Source of the DNA: Oxalobacter aliiformigenes
Lineage (GTDB): Bacteria; Pseudomonadota; Gammaproteobacteria; Burkholderiales; Burkholderiaceae_D
Assembly: GCF_027116575.1 (NCBI RefSeq)
Contig: NZ_CP098252.1
Span: forward strand, 1,550,001 to 1,614,000
Direction of reading: 5' to 3'
Length of the DNA: 64,000 nucleotides
A program made the translations under genes and the position numbers. Positions within the stretch are counted from its first letter, which is position 1; each line of letters opens with the position of its first letter. Under the pieces are notes generated by a model. It ran no database searches. It was not told the DNA's origin and saw nothing but the letters and a program-made list of their open reading frames with translations. Shown here one piece after another: positions 18,159 through 28,658 of this stretch.

Positions 18159-19439
18159 CTATCCGACTATTTTTCTGCCTTTCACGTACTTTTTCCGGAT
18201 ACAGCGGTCATCTCCCAGATAAACCAGCCGCTCCAGCCTGCTTTCAGGTTCCAGTTCCGAGGGCGACGGCCACGCCGCATCATCCAGAACCAGTGCATCG
18301 AACTCGTAGTCCGTTTCAAAACTGCCGACCTTCCCGAAAAATGCTCCGCCGCCTTTGGTTGCCAAATAAAACGCCTCGGAAAAGGATAACGGTTTGATAT
18401 CGGGATCCTGCAAGCGCCAGTGCATCTTGGACATCTGTATGGCATCGGAAATACCGCGGAAACCGGAAAGCGAAAATCCTCCCGCGATATCGCTGCCCAA
18501 TCCCACTTTCAGTCCGTCCTGCAAACAGGATTTCGCGGGGGCGATACCGGAAGACAAATTGACGTTCGACTGGGGGCAATGTGCAATGAAAACTCCCCTT
18601 TTCCGGATCAGTTCTCTCTCTTCTCTGCCGGAATAGACGCAATGCGCCATGACCACCGGCCCGTTGCTCCCGAACAGGCCGAACCGGTCGTAGACATCTC
18701 CATAACATCCGCAATCGGGAAAAAGCGATTTCACCCACGCCACTTCTCCCGGACTTTCCGAAAGATGCGATTGCAAGGGCAATGCATATTTTTGTTGCAG
18801 TCTTCCCAGCGATGCCATCAACCTGCCGCTGCATACCGGTGCGAATCGTGGCGTCAGGATAGGGGAAACATTTTTGTACCGGCAAAGACTTTCCCTGATC
18901 CACCGTTCAGTTTCGGCAAGCGAACCATCCGTCGTTTCGCAATAACTCTCCGGACTGTTCATATCCATATTGACCTTGCCGACCATCGCAACCAGACCGG
19001 TTTCTTCCAGCAGCTGCATCAGCAAAAGTGTGGCATCGGCATGAATCGTCGCGAAAATGCAAGCCCGGGTCGTCGTGGACATTTGCAAATCCCTGACAAA
19101 AAGCCGGTAAGCCCTTTCGGCATAAACCGGATCGGCATAACGCGATTCTTCGGGAAAAGTGTGACTATCAAGCCAGTCCAGCAATTCCAGATCCATGCCC
19201 AGCCCGCGAAAGGCATATTGCGGCGCATGAAGATGCAGATCGGTCAGTCCCGGAACAATCAGACGACTTCCGCAATCCTCAACCGCCACATGGGCATATC
19301 TGTCCGGCAAACACGGAAATATTCCGGCAACACAGCCGTTTTCGCAAACCAGATAATGATCCGGAAAACATTCGAGACGGGACGGCTCCCGTGTATAAAG
19401 CAGATTCCCTTTCAGGACAAATGTTTCCAATCCCGGCAC
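18159..19439 (-). CDS. guaD: Guanine deaminase
   Basis: A 426-residue amidohydrolase. The metal-binding motif LHLHAPQYAFRG (His69, His71), the substrate-binding SPILTPRFAPVCS, LQSHLSES, MAHCVY and GLGSDIAGG (metal-binding Asp) are all present and in order. It hydrolyses guanine to xanthine and ammonia in the cytosol. Length matches bacterial GuaD (about 430-440 aa). The dedicated purine importer just downstream is broken, so the enzyme now probably serves internal guanine turnover or substrate brought in by another permease. Confidence 0.92.
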   Translation of the reverse strand: MPGLETFVLKGNLLYTREPSRLECFPDHYLVCENGCVAGIFPCLPDRYAHVAVEDCGSRLIVPGLTDLHLHAPQYAFRGLGMDLELLDWLDSHTFPEESRYADPVYAERAYRLFVRDLQMSTTTRACIFATIHADATLLLMQLLEETGLVAMVGKVNMDMNSPESYCETTDGSLAETERWIRESLCRYKNVSPILTPRFAPVCSGRLMASLGRLQQKYALPLQSHLSESPGEVAWVKSLFPDCGCYGDVYDRFGLFGSNGPVVMAHCVYSGREERELIRKRGVFIAHCPQSNVNLSSGIAPAKSCLQDGLKVGLGSDIAGGFSLSGFRGISDAIQMSKMHWRLQDPDIKPLSFSEAFYLATKGGGAFFGKVGSFETDYEFDALVLDDAAWPSPSELEPESRLERLVYLGDDRCIRKKYVKGRKIVG

Positions 19440-19516
19440 ACTCTCCTCCCAATCCGGTTGTTACAAAAAACCATTATAAACGCAACACACCGGAAGAAGC
19501 GGCCGGGACCAATGCG

Positions 19517-21670
19517 CTATTTCATCTTCAGCGTCATGGCATTGATCGCTACGATAACCGTACTGACCGACATCAGTACGGCACCGACCGCCGGACTCAG
19601 GACAATGCCGGCCGGCGCCAGAATACCAGCTGCCAGAGGAATGGCGACGATATTGTACCCTGCACCCCACCAGAGATTCTGGACGATTTTTCTCGACGCG
19701 CTATTGGCCAGATTCAGGAAATGCACCGCATCATAAGGATCACTTCTGACCAGAATCACATCAGCCGAATCAATCGCCACATCAGTACCTGCACCGATCG
19801 CGATACCGATATCGGCCCTTGCCAGGGCCGGTGCATCGTTCACGCCGTCTCCCACCATCACGACCGGTCTGTTTCCATGCTGATACGACTCGATCACTTT
19901 TTCCTTGTCTTCCGGCAACAGACTGGCATGATAATCCGTGATACCGACCCGTTTGGCTACGGATCGTGCAAAACCTTCATTGTCGCCCGTCAGCATAACA
20001 GGCTCAATACCCATGTTTTTCAGCGCCTCAACCGTTTTTCTTGCATCCGGCTTGATTCCGTCACCCTCCGCAACCAGTCCGACGACCTGATCATCCGAAA
20101 GCAGATAACTGACGGAATTGCCCTGGTGCGACAATTCCCTGAATTCGTTCTCGCTGTAAGGCAAATGCCGGTCGTCCAGATACGATGCCGTCACGATACC
20201 GACTTGCCGGCCCTCTACCGTTCCTGACAATCCGACGCCTTCTATCGTTTTGACATCCGATGCTTCAGGCAATGTCAGATTCTTCTGGCGGGCACTGTCG
20301 AGAATACCGGCTGCCAGCGGATGACCGGATTCACTCTCCAGCGCAGCCATGACTTTCAGTACTTTTTCGTCACTCCAGCCTTGGGCCAGCGATTTGACTG
20401 TCGTCACAGTGAAATCGCCTTCCGTCAGGGTTCCCGTTTTGTCCATGGCCGCGACACGGATCGCTTTTGCCCGTTCAACAGCATGACGGTTCCGGATCAG
20501 GAGACCATTGCTGGCCGCCAATGAAGTTAAACGGGCGACAACCAGCGGAATTGCCAGTCCCAGTGCATGCGGACAGGCGATAATCAATACCGTAACCAGC
20601 CTTAAAAGCGCCGTATCGACATCACGTGTTATCCCGAACCAGACAAGAAACGCGGCAATCCCCGTTCCAAGAGCTACATAAAACAGCGCCCTGGCCACTT
20701 TATCCGACAGATTTTCCATTTCCGATTTTTCTTTCCGGGCATCACTGACCAGCTTCATCACCTGTGCCAGATAGCCCGATTCTCCTGTTCCGGTTACTTC
20801 AAGCGTCACTGTTCCGCTGCCATTGATCGAACCGCCGATTACCTTTTTTCCTGCAAAAACAGGTACCGCCTTGGCTTCACCGGTCACCATCGATTCGTTC
20901 ACCGTCGAGCTCCCCGAGACGACCGTTCCGTCAGCCGGAATTTTTTCACCTGCCCTGACCATTACCCTGTCGCCGATTTCGAGATTACCGATGGCAACAT
21001 CGACCGACTTGCCGTTCCCGCTGACCAGGTGTGCCGTTGAGGGAAGCAGTTCCGCCATTTTTTTCAGGGCATCCCCGGCATCCCCCACCGCCTTCATCTC
21101 GATCAAGTGTCCCAGCAGCATAATGAGAATCAGCGTAGCCAGTTCCCAGAAAAAATCCATATGGACAGCCGTCGTACGATCCAGCCTGTCCCAGACAAAC
21201 GCAAACAGACTGTAAAACCAGGCCACTGAAATTCCCATGGAAACCAGTGTCATCATCGCCGGTTTCCGTTTCTTCAGTTCTGCGGTGGCACCATCGAAAA
21301 AAGGTTTCCCTCCGTAAAAAAACAGAAAAGTGGCCAAAGCCATGACGACCCAGTCCGATCCTGCGAAGACGATCCGGAAAGGAAAATGTATACCCATCAT
21401 GGGAGAAAGCAGCAGGATGGGAACCGATACCACCAGACAAACCCAGAATTTCAGTTTCAGGTTCCCCATATGATCCATATGTTCCATGTGATCCATGCCG
21501 GCCATGTCGTGACCGCTCATCAGGGAACCCCGCAATTCCTGTCCATGCCCGTCATGTATCTTGCCTGCATGCCCGCCCGCTTCACTCACTGGTTTCTCCC
21601 GTCCGGAAGGGAAACCGTCCTCCCGTTCCTGCTGTTTTCTGTCTTCGTCCATATCGTTATCCCTATTCAT
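19517..21670 (-). CDS. CopB-type copper/silver P-type ATPase
   Basis: A 717-residue protein. The N-terminus is His/Met-rich (GHDMAGMDHMEHMDHMG, about residues 53-69) instead of the CxxC metal-binding domain. The transmembrane metal site is CPH (LIIACPHALGLAIP), which defines the P1B-3 (CopB) group. The phosphorylation motif DKTGTLTEG, TGDN and GDGVNDAPALARADIGIAIG are intact. P1B-3 pumps export copper or silver from the cytoplasm. It is a single gene with no visible CueR or CopY regulator nearby. The long gap to sdaAB (269 bases) holds the two divergent promoters. Confidence 0.93.
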   Translation of the reverse strand: MNRDNDMDEDRKQQEREDGFPSGREKPVSEAGGHAGKIHDGHGQELRGSLMSGHDMAGMDHMEHMDHMGNLKLKFWVCLVVSVPILLLSPMMGIHFPFRIVFAGSDWVVMALATFLFFYGGKPFFDGATAELKKRKPAMMTLVSMGISVAWFYSLFAFVWDRLDRTTAVHMDFFWELATLILIMLLGHLIEMKAVGDAGDALKKMAELLPSTAHLVSGNGKSVDVAIGNLEIGDRVMVRAGEKIPADGTVVSGSSTVNESMVTGEAKAVPVFAGKKVIGGSINGSGTVTLEVTGTGESGYLAQVMKLVSDARKEKSEMENLSDKVARALFYVALGTGIAAFLVWFGITRDVDTALLRLVTVLIIACPHALGLAIPLVVARLTSLAASNGLLIRNRHAVERAKAIRVAAMDKTGTLTEGDFTVTTVKSLAQGWSDEKVLKVMAALESESGHPLAAGILDSARQKNLTLPEASDVKTIEGVGLSGTVEGRQVGIVTASYLDDRHLPYSENEFRELSHQGNSVSYLLSDDQVVGLVAEGDGIKPDARKTVEALKNMGIEPVMLTGDNEGFARSVAKRVGITDYHASLLPEDKEKVIESYQHGNRPVVMVGDGVNDAPALARADIGIAIGAGTDVAIDSADVILVRSDPYDAVHFLNLANSASRKIVQNLWWGAGYNIVAIPLAAGILAPAGIVLSPAVGAVLMSVSTVIVAINAMTLKMK

Positions 21671-21939
21671 GATCGTCTATCAAAAACGGGCCCTCTGACC
21701 ATCCCTTGCATCGCCATGAGACGGCAATCCTGAAAACACCATAAGGACAATCCGAAATTATCCTTTTCCGGCTTCCCGTCCTTGCGACTCCGTCAAAAAA
21801 ACGGCAAAAAACCATCGCACACAGACCATCTCGCAAAAAACACGGACATTGTCCGAATACGGCAAGCAGAGATCGGAAAAGCGTTGTATCCTTGGCATAT
21901 CTGTCCCGATTAAAAATTTTTCCGTCACGGAACTTCTGC

Positions 21940-22608
21940 ATGAAACTGTTCGATATCATCGGTCCGGTCATGATCGGTCCTTCCAGCTCCCATACGGCAG
22001 GTGCCGTCAAAATCGGGCTAGTCGCCCGCAAACTGCTGGGCGAAACACCAGTTAAGGCCAACATCAAACTGCATGGCTCGTTTGCCATGACCGGCGCCGG
22101 CCACGGTACAGACAGAGCCATTGTCGCCGGCCTTCTGGGAATCCGCCCGGACGACGAACGCATTCCGGACAGTTTCGATATTGCTCACAAAGAAGGATTT
22201 TCATTCGATATCGATACCACCCACATTCCCAATGCCCACCCGAACTCCACTTTGCTCACTCTGGAAGGCGATCATGGCAGAAAGCTGGAAATCGTCGCTT
22301 CGTCACTGGGGGGCGGCCGCATTCTGGTATCCCGGATCGACGGGATCACCACCAACTTTTCCGGGGATGAAAACACCCTGATCGTCCATACCCATTACGA
22401 CCGTCCAGGACACGTCGCTCTGGTAACCGCGGCTCTGGCGAAACAGGGTATCAACATCGCCACGATGCAGTTATACCGGCGCTCAAAAGGCGGACAGGCC
22501 GTCATGGTGATCGAATGCGACGATCCCATTCCGCCCGAACTGGTGGAAAAACTCACGCGTATGGAAGGCATTCTCAAGGTCACCTACCTCAATCAGGAAA
22601 AGAAATAA
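21940..22608 (+). CDS. sdaAB: L-serine dehydratase, beta subunit
   Basis: A 222-residue protein starting MKLFDIIGPVMIGPSSSHTAGA, the classical N-terminus of the iron-sulphur L-serine dehydratase beta chain. The C-terminal 75 residues form an ACT domain (NTLIVHTHYDRPGHVALVTA...). With the alpha chain it deaminates serine to pyruvate and ammonia through an oxygen-sensitive 4Fe-4S cluster, well suited to an anaerobe. The ATG at 21940 is chosen over an earlier in-frame start at 21892. It is followed after nine bases by the alpha subunit gene. Confidence 0.95.
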   Translation: MKLFDIIGPVMIGPSSSHTAGAVKIGLVARKLLGETPVKANIKLHGSFAMTGAGHGTDRAIVAGLLGIRPDDERIPDSFDIAHKEGFSFDIDTTHIPNAHPNSTLLTLEGDHGRKLEIVASSLGGGRILVSRIDGITTNFSGDENTLIVHTHYDRPGHVALVTAALAKQGINIATMQLYRRSKGGQAVMVIECDDPIPPELVEKLTRMEGILKVTYLNQEKK

Positions 22609-22617
22609 AGAGGACAT

Positions 22618-23511
22618 ATGGCATTTCAGTCCGTCAAACAGTTGCTTGAACGCGCCGCTTCCGAAAACAGGCCATTATGGGAAACCATTCTGGAAGACGA
22701 TATCCATTCCCAGAACCTCAAACGGGAAGACTCTTTGAATACCATGCGGTATTTCTGGGAAGCCATGAAAACATCGGTCGAAAACTATCATCCGGATGAC
22801 CGTTCCAACAGCGGACTGGTCGGCGGAGACGGTGAAAAAGTCCGTCAGGCAAACCGGCGTGGAATTCTTTTCGGTGGAGATTTCTTCAATGAAGTCATTA
22901 CGGAAGCCCTGAAAGTCAGCGAATGCAACGCCTGCATGAAACGGATTGTCGCCATGCCGACAGCCGGTTCCTGCGGCGTCATACCGGCCGTACTGGTCCC
23001 GCTGGTCAAGGAACGCGCCATATCCGATGAATCCGTCATCGAGGCATTGTATGTCGCTGCCGGATTCGGCCAAATCATCGCGACCCGTTCTTCCATTTCC
23101 GGAGCGGAAGGCGGTTGCCAGGCCGAAGTGGGAACGGCTTCCGCCATGGCCGCCGCAGCAGTGACCCACCTTGGGGGAGGAACCGGCCTGATGTGTTCCT
23201 ATGCCTGCGCCATGGCTCTCTCCAATCTGATGGGACTTGTCTGCGACCCCATTGCAGGACTGGTGGAAATCCCCTGCGTCCAGCGCAACGTCATCGGTGC
23301 CATCAATGCACTTTCCTGCGCCAACATGGCATTGGCCGGCGTCGAACACAAGATTCCGGCAGATGAGGTGATCGACGCCATGCGCGCTGTCGGCGACTCC
23401 ATGTCATCCGACCTGAAAGAAACGGCACGTGGCGGACTTGCCGGCACACCGACCGCCCGTATCATCGTCAGGGAACTGATCAGGAAAAACCAGTTTCACT
23501 CGGAACACTGA
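22618..23511 (+). CDS. sdaAA: L-serine dehydratase, iron-sulphur alpha subunit
   Basis: A 297-residue protein containing the conserved ECNACMKRIVAMPTAGSCGV block (about residues 101-120), the SISGAEGGCQAEVGTASAMA block (about 160) and CDPIAGLVEIPCVQRN (about 215), which supply the cluster cysteines and the catalytic loop. AAGGA-type pairing (AAAGAGGACAT) precedes the ATG. Two-subunit enzymes of this kind are typical of Firmicutes and some anaerobic betaproteobacteria, whereas many relatives carry the fused single-chain SdaA. Confidence 0.95.
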   Translation: MAFQSVKQLLERAASENRPLWETILEDDIHSQNLKREDSLNTMRYFWEAMKTSVENYHPDDRSNSGLVGGDGEKVRQANRRGILFGGDFFNEVITEALKVSECNACMKRIVAMPTAGSCGVIPAVLVPLVKERAISDESVIEALYVAAGFGQIIATRSSISGAEGGCQAEVGTASAMAAAAVTHLGGGTGLMCSYACAMALSNLMGLVCDPIAGLVEIPCVQRNVIGAINALSCANMALAGVEHKIPADEVIDAMRAVGDSMSSDLKETARGGLAGTPTARIIVRELIRKNQFHSEH

Positions 23512-23561
23512 AACTTCCATCATCGGCAAAATGCTTCTCTCGGGATGTACGATCAAAAACC

Positions 23562-23649
23562 GTCTGTTTTCACGAACAGACTGTCGGGAAATATACCGTA
23601 ATGAAACTGCCCGAAAGCCGGTACGAATGAAAACAGTCGTTTTCATTCG
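23562..23649. terminator. Two hairpins downstream of the serine dehydratase genes
   Basis: The first is GTCTGTT (23562-23568), loop of six, AACAGAC (23575-23581). The second is a perfect 11-bp stem CGAATGAAAAC (23624-23634), loop AGTC, GTTTTCATTCG (23639-23649). Neither has a long T tract, so they may be Rho-dependent end structures, RNA-stabilising hairpins or a protein-binding palindrome. The rest of the 370-base gap (23512-23881) shows nothing recognisable. Confidence 0.45.
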
Positions 23650-23881
23650 AAACAGATTGCCGGACAGTGTCCGTCATGTCGGCCACCCCATCCGTTCCCA
23701 CGAGCCATCATATCCACCAAATCGCTCATCCTTTTCCGGATATGGAACGCCGAATCTTCGTTTCATGCACCTTGTAATATTGGCCATGAACCATCCCGTT
23801 TGCCAATATGTCAAAACCGGTTATGGATCATGAATCCGTTGACCGGACCGACCCCTTATTTTTCAAACCCGTATTCCAGTC

Positions 23882-25063
23882 ATGCAAACACCAGCCAGCC
23901 GTACAACAATCAGGGAATGGTTGCCCCTGATTGCATTGACCTTTTCCGCTTTCATCTTCAATACATCGGAATTCATCCCTATCGGACTGCTTTCCGACAT
24001 TGCCGCCGATTTCAGCATCAGCGAGGCGAAAGCCGGCATGCTGATTTCCATATATGCCTGGTTCGTGGCTCTTCTGTCGCTGCCGCTCATGCTGCTTGCA
24101 TCAAAAATGGAATATCGCAAACTGCTGCTCTGGACGGTTTTTCTGTTTGCCGCCTGCCAGATACTGTCCGCTCTTGCACCGGGTTATTACGTCCTGATGG
24201 CATCAAGAATCGGTGTGGCCTGCACCCATGCCATATTCTGGTCAATCGCTTCCCCACTGGCCGTACGTATCGCACCGAAAGGCAAAATCACCACAGCACT
24301 GGGCATGATCGTCACCGGGACATCCATCGCCATGATCGCGGGACTCCCGTTGGGACGGATCATCGGCCTGTATCTCAGCTGGCGAATAACATTCGTCTGC
24401 ATAGCCATCGCCGCTTTTCTCGTTTTCCTGCTACTGACCATCATTTTCCCGAAAGTCCCGAACGCCAACCCCTTCCCGCTGGCCGAACTGCCTTCCCTGC
24501 TTGAAAACAGGACACTTCTCGGTATTTACCTGTTCACAGCCCTTACGACAACGGCCCATTACACTGGATACAGCTACATCGAACCCTTTCTCGGACAAGT
24601 AGCAGGGCTGGGTGAAAACTGGATCACCTTCGTACTGGTCACTTTCGGGATTTCGGGAATCTTCGGCAGCTTTCTGTTTTCACGCTACTTCGGCAAATTT
24701 CCCCGGCTGTTCATCCCGATCACCTCGGCCGGACTGGCCGTTTTCATGTTGCTGTTGCGCGTATCCGCATACCATCTCTATACGGTCATTCTGCTCTGTT
24801 TTCTCTGGGGAATCGCCATCACGGAATTCAGCCTGGTCTTCCAGGCTGAAATAATCCGTTTCGCGCCTCGCGCCACAACCATCGCCATGTCCATCTTTTC
24901 AGGTATCTTCAATCTGGGCATCGGTACCGGAACCCTTGCGGGCGGTGGCGTTTGTACCTGGCTGTCCATTCCGTACATCGGCTATGCAGGAGGAGCAATC
25001 GCAATCATCGCGTTCATTTACTGCATCGCAAAACTGTTACCTCTCCTGAAAGCCGAACCATAA
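23882..25063 (+). CDS. MFS exporter, SotB-like sugar efflux transporter
   Basis: A 393-residue, 12-helix transporter. It follows E. coli SotB closely: FSAFIFNTSEFIPIGLLSDIA (residues 21-41), SIYAWFVALLSLPLML, SRIGVACTHAIFWSI, TAHYTGYSYIEPFLGQVAG and MSIFSGIFNLGIGTG appear in the same order. SotB exports arabinose, lactose analogues and IPTG; the natural substrate here is unknown. The start at 23882 is directly after a purine-rich stretch. It converges with metE, separated by a strong bidirectional terminator. Confidence 0.88.
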   Translation: MQTPASRTTIREWLPLIALTFSAFIFNTSEFIPIGLLSDIAADFSISEAKAGMLISIYAWFVALLSLPLMLLASKMEYRKLLLWTVFLFAACQILSALAPGYYVLMASRIGVACTHAIFWSIASPLAVRIAPKGKITTALGMIVTGTSIAMIAGLPLGRIIGLYLSWRITFVCIAIAAFLVFLLLTIIFPKVPNANPFPLAELPSLLENRTLLGIYLFTALTTTAHYTGYSYIEPFLGQVAGLGENWITFVLVTFGISGIFGSFLFSRYFGKFPRLFIPITSAGLAVFMLLLRVSAYHLYTVILLCFLWGIAITEFSLVFQAEIIRFAPRATTIAMSIFSGIFNLGIGTGTLAGGGVCTWLSIPYIGYAGGAIAIIAFIYCIAKLLPLLKAEP

Positions 25064-25296
25064 CAGCCTGCCACCTGTTCGGTACCGCATGAATCCACGA
25101 CACGCCGAAATGTCTCCGGCTGCTGCCGGCCTTTACAGGCAAGAAAACGCGCATTTCCATCAAAACCGTTTTCGTGCGACACAAACATGAGAGTCCCTGC
25201 CCTCCGTTTTCCATCGGATTACGTTCTGAATCTGCGGGGATTTTACTACCATGACCGGTTTGAAAAAACATTCGTACAAAAACCGGCATTTTACGT

Positions 25297-25336
25297 AAAA
25301 AAACCGTTACAGACTTCTGTCTGTAACGGTTTTTTC
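25297..25336. terminator. Strong bidirectional terminator between SotB-like gene and metE
   Basis: A run of six A, a perfect 12-bp stem ACCGTTACAGAC (25303-25314), loop TTCT, GTCTGTAACGGT (25319-25330), then six T. It is symmetrical and so serves both the plus-strand exporter gene and the minus-strand metE gene. Confidence 0.93.
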
Positions 25337-25353
25337 CGGATTCAGGTTTCGTG

Positions 25354-27651
25354 TCAGTAAACCGTTTCGCGCATCAATCGGGCACTTTTCACCATATTGT
25401 CCAACGCTTCGTACGTTTCCTTCCACTGACGGGTTTTCAGGCCACAGTCCGGATTGACCCACAAGCGATCAGCCGGAATGACACGGGCAGCCTGCTTGAG
25501 CAGTCCGACCATTTCGGCAACCGAAGGAACACGAGGCGAATGGATATCGTAAACACCCGGCCCAATTTCATTCGGATAACTGAAATCCTTGAACCCTTTC
25601 AACAGGGTCATATCGCCACGGCTGGCTTCCAGGGTAATCACATCGGCATCCAGACTCGCGATATCGGGCATGATATCGTTGAATTCGGCATAGCACATGT
25701 GCGTATGGATTTGCGTATCGTCTTCAACACCCGAGGAAGCGATCCGGAACGCACGACATGCCCAGTCCAGATATTCCCTCCAGTTCCGGCGACGCAACGG
25801 CAACCCTTCGCGCAATCCCGGTTCATCAATCTGGATAATGCCGATACCGGCCTTTTCAAGATCGGCCACTTCATCGCGGATTGCCAGAGCGATCTGGTCG
25901 GCGACAACAGACCGTTTTTCGTCATCACGCACAAAAGACCATTGCAAAATGGTAATCGGACCGGTCAGCATGGCCTTGACAGGCTTGTCTGTCAGACTCT
26001 GTGCAAATTTCGTCCACTCCACCGTCATGGCTTTCGGTCTGGAAACATCGCCGTAAATGACGGGAGGTTTCACACAACGTGAACCATAGGACTGGACCCA
26101 GCCATTGGCCGTCATTGCCATACCTTCCAGAAACTCGGAAAAATATTCGACCATGTCGTTACGTTCCGGTTCACCATGAACGAATACATCCAGCCCCAGT
26201 TTTTCCTGCTGTTCGATACAGTAGGCGATTTCATCCTGCATGGATTGCCGGTAATCGGCCTCACTCATGGCACCCCGCTTGAAAGCGGCCCGGGCCGAAC
26301 GGATCTTTTGTGTTTGCGGGAAAGACCCGATCGTCGTCGTCGAGAAAGCCGGCAATCTGAAACGTTTTCTTTGCAATGCCTGACGAACGTCAAACGGTGA
26401 TTTGCGACGATCGATTCCTTCTCCAAGCGCATCGACTCTCTTTGCAACCTGTGCATTGTGAACCCAGTCGCCTTTCCTCAGTTCGACCGTTCTGCGGGAA
26501 CTTTCCAGTGCATCGGCGACAGCTGCGTCACCTTTTACCAGTGCATCTTTCAGCGCATGGATTTCTTCCAGTTTCTCGACAGCGAATGCCAGACACTGTT
26601 TCAGACGCAAATCCATCTTCGTTTCAGCATCCAGCGAGAACGGAACATGCAACAGGGAACAGCTCGGAGCCACCCACAGATTCTGGCGACCGGCCAACCC
26701 GGGTGATCTCAGAACAGCCAGTGCCTTGTCCAGATCCGCTTTCCAGATATTGCGTCCATCGATCACACCGACTGACAATATTCTGTCTGCCGGCCATTTG
26801 GTGGCGATTTCCTTCAGGTCTTCCGCCCCCCGTATAGCATCGACATGCAATCCGGCAACAGGCAACGAACAGACGGTATCGATATGTCCGGCAAGAGAGG
26901 AAAAATACGTCGTCAACAGCAGCTTGACCGGTTCACGGGACAGTTCCTGATAAACGTCCCGGAAAGCAGCCAGCCATTTGTCCTCGATATCCAGTCCCAG
27001 AACCGGTTCATCGATCTGGATCCATTCGACACCTTCCGCATGAAGGCATGAGAGAATCTGGCGATAAACCGGCAGCAGTTTCGGCAACAGGGACAGACGA
27101 TCGAAGCCATCCGCTTTTTCACGGCCAAGATACAAAAAACTGACGGGTCCCAGCAAAACAGCCTTGACCGGATATCCCAAAGCCTTCGCTTCTTTCACCT
27201 CATCGAAAAGCCGTTCACTGGAAAGCGCAAAACAGGTTTCCGGGAAAAACTCCGGAACGATGTAGTGATAATTCGTATCGAACCATTTCGTCATGGACAT
27301 GGCCTGCCCGGACTCGACCGTCAGACTGCCGCGTGCCATGGCAAAATAGCGTTCCAGTTCCGGCGTATCCTTCTTGAAACCGAAACGGGCCGGCTCGCAC
27401 CCCAACAGCTGGATATGATTGAGCACATGATCGTAATAGGCAAAATCACCAACCGTCACCCAATCCTGCCCGGCCTTCTTTTGCAATGCCCAGTGAGCGG
27501 CCCTCAACTGTTTACCCATTTCGACCAGTTTTTCGAGATCCGGATTCGTATCGTCCGGTTCGGATGCACTTTTCCAGTACGTTTCAAGCGCCGATTTCAG
27601 TTCCCTTTGCGCCCCCATGCGCGGAAAACCCAGAATATGACTGCAAACCAT
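25354..27651 (-). CDS. metE: Cobalamin-independent methionine synthase
   Basis: A 765-residue protein (E. coli MetE 753). The N-terminal barrel begins [15 protein letters not shown], and the catalytic C-terminal barrel has [10 protein letters not shown] (about residue 442), [15 protein letters not shown], and the zinc ligands in [12 protein letters not shown] (His, Cys) and NPDCGLKTR (Cys). It transfers a methyl group from 5-methyl-tetrahydropteroyl-polyglutamate to homocysteine. The start at 27651 is used because homology begins there; AAGGAAT lies upstream. The divergent neighbour is its activator metR. Confidence 0.97.
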   Translation of the reverse strand: MVCSHILGFPRMGAQRELKSALETYWKSASEPDDTNPDLEKLVEMGKQLRAAHWALQKKAGQDWVTVGDFAYYDHVLNHIQLLGCEPARFGFKKDTPELERYFAMARGSLTVESGQAMSMTKWFDTNYHYIVPEFFPETCFALSSERLFDEVKEAKALGYPVKAVLLGPVSFLYLGREKADGFDRLSLLPKLLPVYRQILSCLHAEGVEWIQIDEPVLGLDIEDKWLAAFRDVYQELSREPVKLLLTTYFSSLAGHIDTVCSLPVAGLHVDAIRGAEDLKEIATKWPADRILSVGVIDGRNIWKADLDKALAVLRSPGLAGRQNLWVAPSCSLLHVPFSLDAETKMDLRLKQCLAFAVEKLEEIHALKDALVKGDAAVADALESSRRTVELRKGDWVHNAQVAKRVDALGEGIDRRKSPFDVRQALQRKRFRLPAFSTTTIGSFPQTQKIRSARAAFKRGAMSEADYRQSMQDEIAYCIEQQEKLGLDVFVHGEPERNDMVEYFSEFLEGMAMTANGWVQSYGSRCVKPPVIYGDVSRPKAMTVEWTKFAQSLTDKPVKAMLTGPITILQWSFVRDDEKRSVVADQIALAIRDEVADLEKAGIGIIQIDEPGLREGLPLRRRNWREYLDWACRAFRIASSGVEDDTQIHTHMCYAEFNDIMPDIASLDADVITLEASRGDMTLLKGFKDFSYPNEIGPGVYDIHSPRVPSVAEMVGLLKQAARVIPADRLWVNPDCGLKTRQWKETYEALDNMVKSARLMRETVY

Positions 27652-27662
27652 GAATTCATTCC

Positions 27663-27726
27663 TTTCAAAACAAGTTTGAAAAATCATAGTCAGCCGTGTA
27701 ACATAATTCAAATGAAAGTTTTTTCA
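27663..27726. promoter_or_regulatory. Candidate MetR-binding sites between metE and metR
   Basis: A perfect palindrome TTTCAAA-N5-TTTGAAA spans 27663-27681 just upstream of metE. A second site, TGAA-N6-TTCA (27713-27726), lies before metR; the E. coli consensus is TGAA-N5-TTCA. Both are placed as expected for MetR activation of metE and autoregulation. Assignment is by position and resemblance. Confidence 0.6.
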
Positions 27727-27746
27727 ATACATCATAAGATTTTCTA

Positions 27747-28658
27747 ATGATAGACCTGAAACATCTCCGGACGCTGCTGGCCCTGCGCAAAACAGGGAAC
27801 CTGACCAAAGCCGCCGATATGCTGCATCTGACCCAATCGGCCCTTTCCCAGCAAATACGTCTGCTGGAATCCGACTACGGACTGCTTTTCGAGCGCAAAA
27901 CCGTTCCGTTGGCATTCACCATCGTCGGACAGCGTCTGCTGGAATTGGCCGACAGGATTTTTCCGGTCATTGAAGAAACCGAACGCGATCTCATCCGCCT
28001 CAAAGACGGAACGGCAGGTTCGCTCAGAATCGTCGTCGAATGCCATACCTGTTTCGACTGGCTGATGCCGACCATGGACATTTTCCGTTCACTCTGGCCA
28101 GAAGTGGAACTGGATATCCTGTCCGGTTTTCACGCCGATCCCGTCGGATTGCTTCATCAGAGACGTGCGGATCTGGCCATTGTTGGCACTCCGGAACCGG
28201 AATCCAATATCGTTTTCCGTCCGCTTTTCCATTTCGACATCGTGGCCCTGCTGGCAAACAGCCATCCCCTGACCAAAGAATCCTTCCTGCGTCCGGAACA
28301 TTTCATCGATCAGACACTGATCACTTATCCCGTAGCGGATGAAATGCTCGACATCATGCAACAGGTATTGATACCCGCAAACATATCGCCTGAACGACGT
28401 ACATCCGAACTGACCATCGCCATCCTCCAGCTGGTAGCCAGTGGACGCGGTATTGCGGCATTGCCGCTCTGGGCTGTCCAGAGCTATCTGGACAGACAAT
28501 ACGTTTCGTCCAGACCCATTACCGAAAAGGGTCTGAAAGGAAAACTTTACGCCGCCGTCTGTATGGAAATGGCTTCGAAAGCCTATATCAACGACTTCAT
28601 CCGGTTGATCCGCGAAAAAAGTCTGTGTGAACTGCCCGGTATCCGTCTTCTGAACTGA
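27747..28658 (+). CDS. metR: LysR-type regulator MetR
   Basis: A 303-residue LysR-type protein. The winged helix-turn-helix is at residues 1-60 (LTKAADMLHLTQSALSQQIRLLE). The effector domain contains VECHTCFDWLMPTMDIFR (about residues 94-111), which matches the homocysteine-binding region of MetR. It is divergent from metE with a 95-base intergenic region, the classical arrangement. MetR activates metE with homocysteine as coregulator. Confidence 0.92.
   Translation: MIDLKHLRTLLALRKTGNLTKAADMLHLTQSALSQQIRLLESDYGLLFERKTVPLAFTIVGQRLLELADRIFPVIEETERDLIRLKDGTAGSLRIVVECHTCFDWLMPTMDIFRSLWPEVELDILSGFHADPVGLLHQRRADLAIVGTPEPESNIVFRPLFHFDIVALLANSHPLTKESFLRPEHFIDQTLITYPVADEMLDIMQQVLIPANISPERRTSELTIAILQLVASGRGIAALPLWAVQSYLDRQYVSSRPITEKGLKGKLYAAVCMEMASKAYINDFIRLIREKSLCELPGIRLLN

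Noticed and set aside
18420..19736. 438-codon open frame opposite guanine deaminase
   Set aside because: guaD on the other strand has all catalytic motifs; the antisense product is low-complexity and unrelated to any family.
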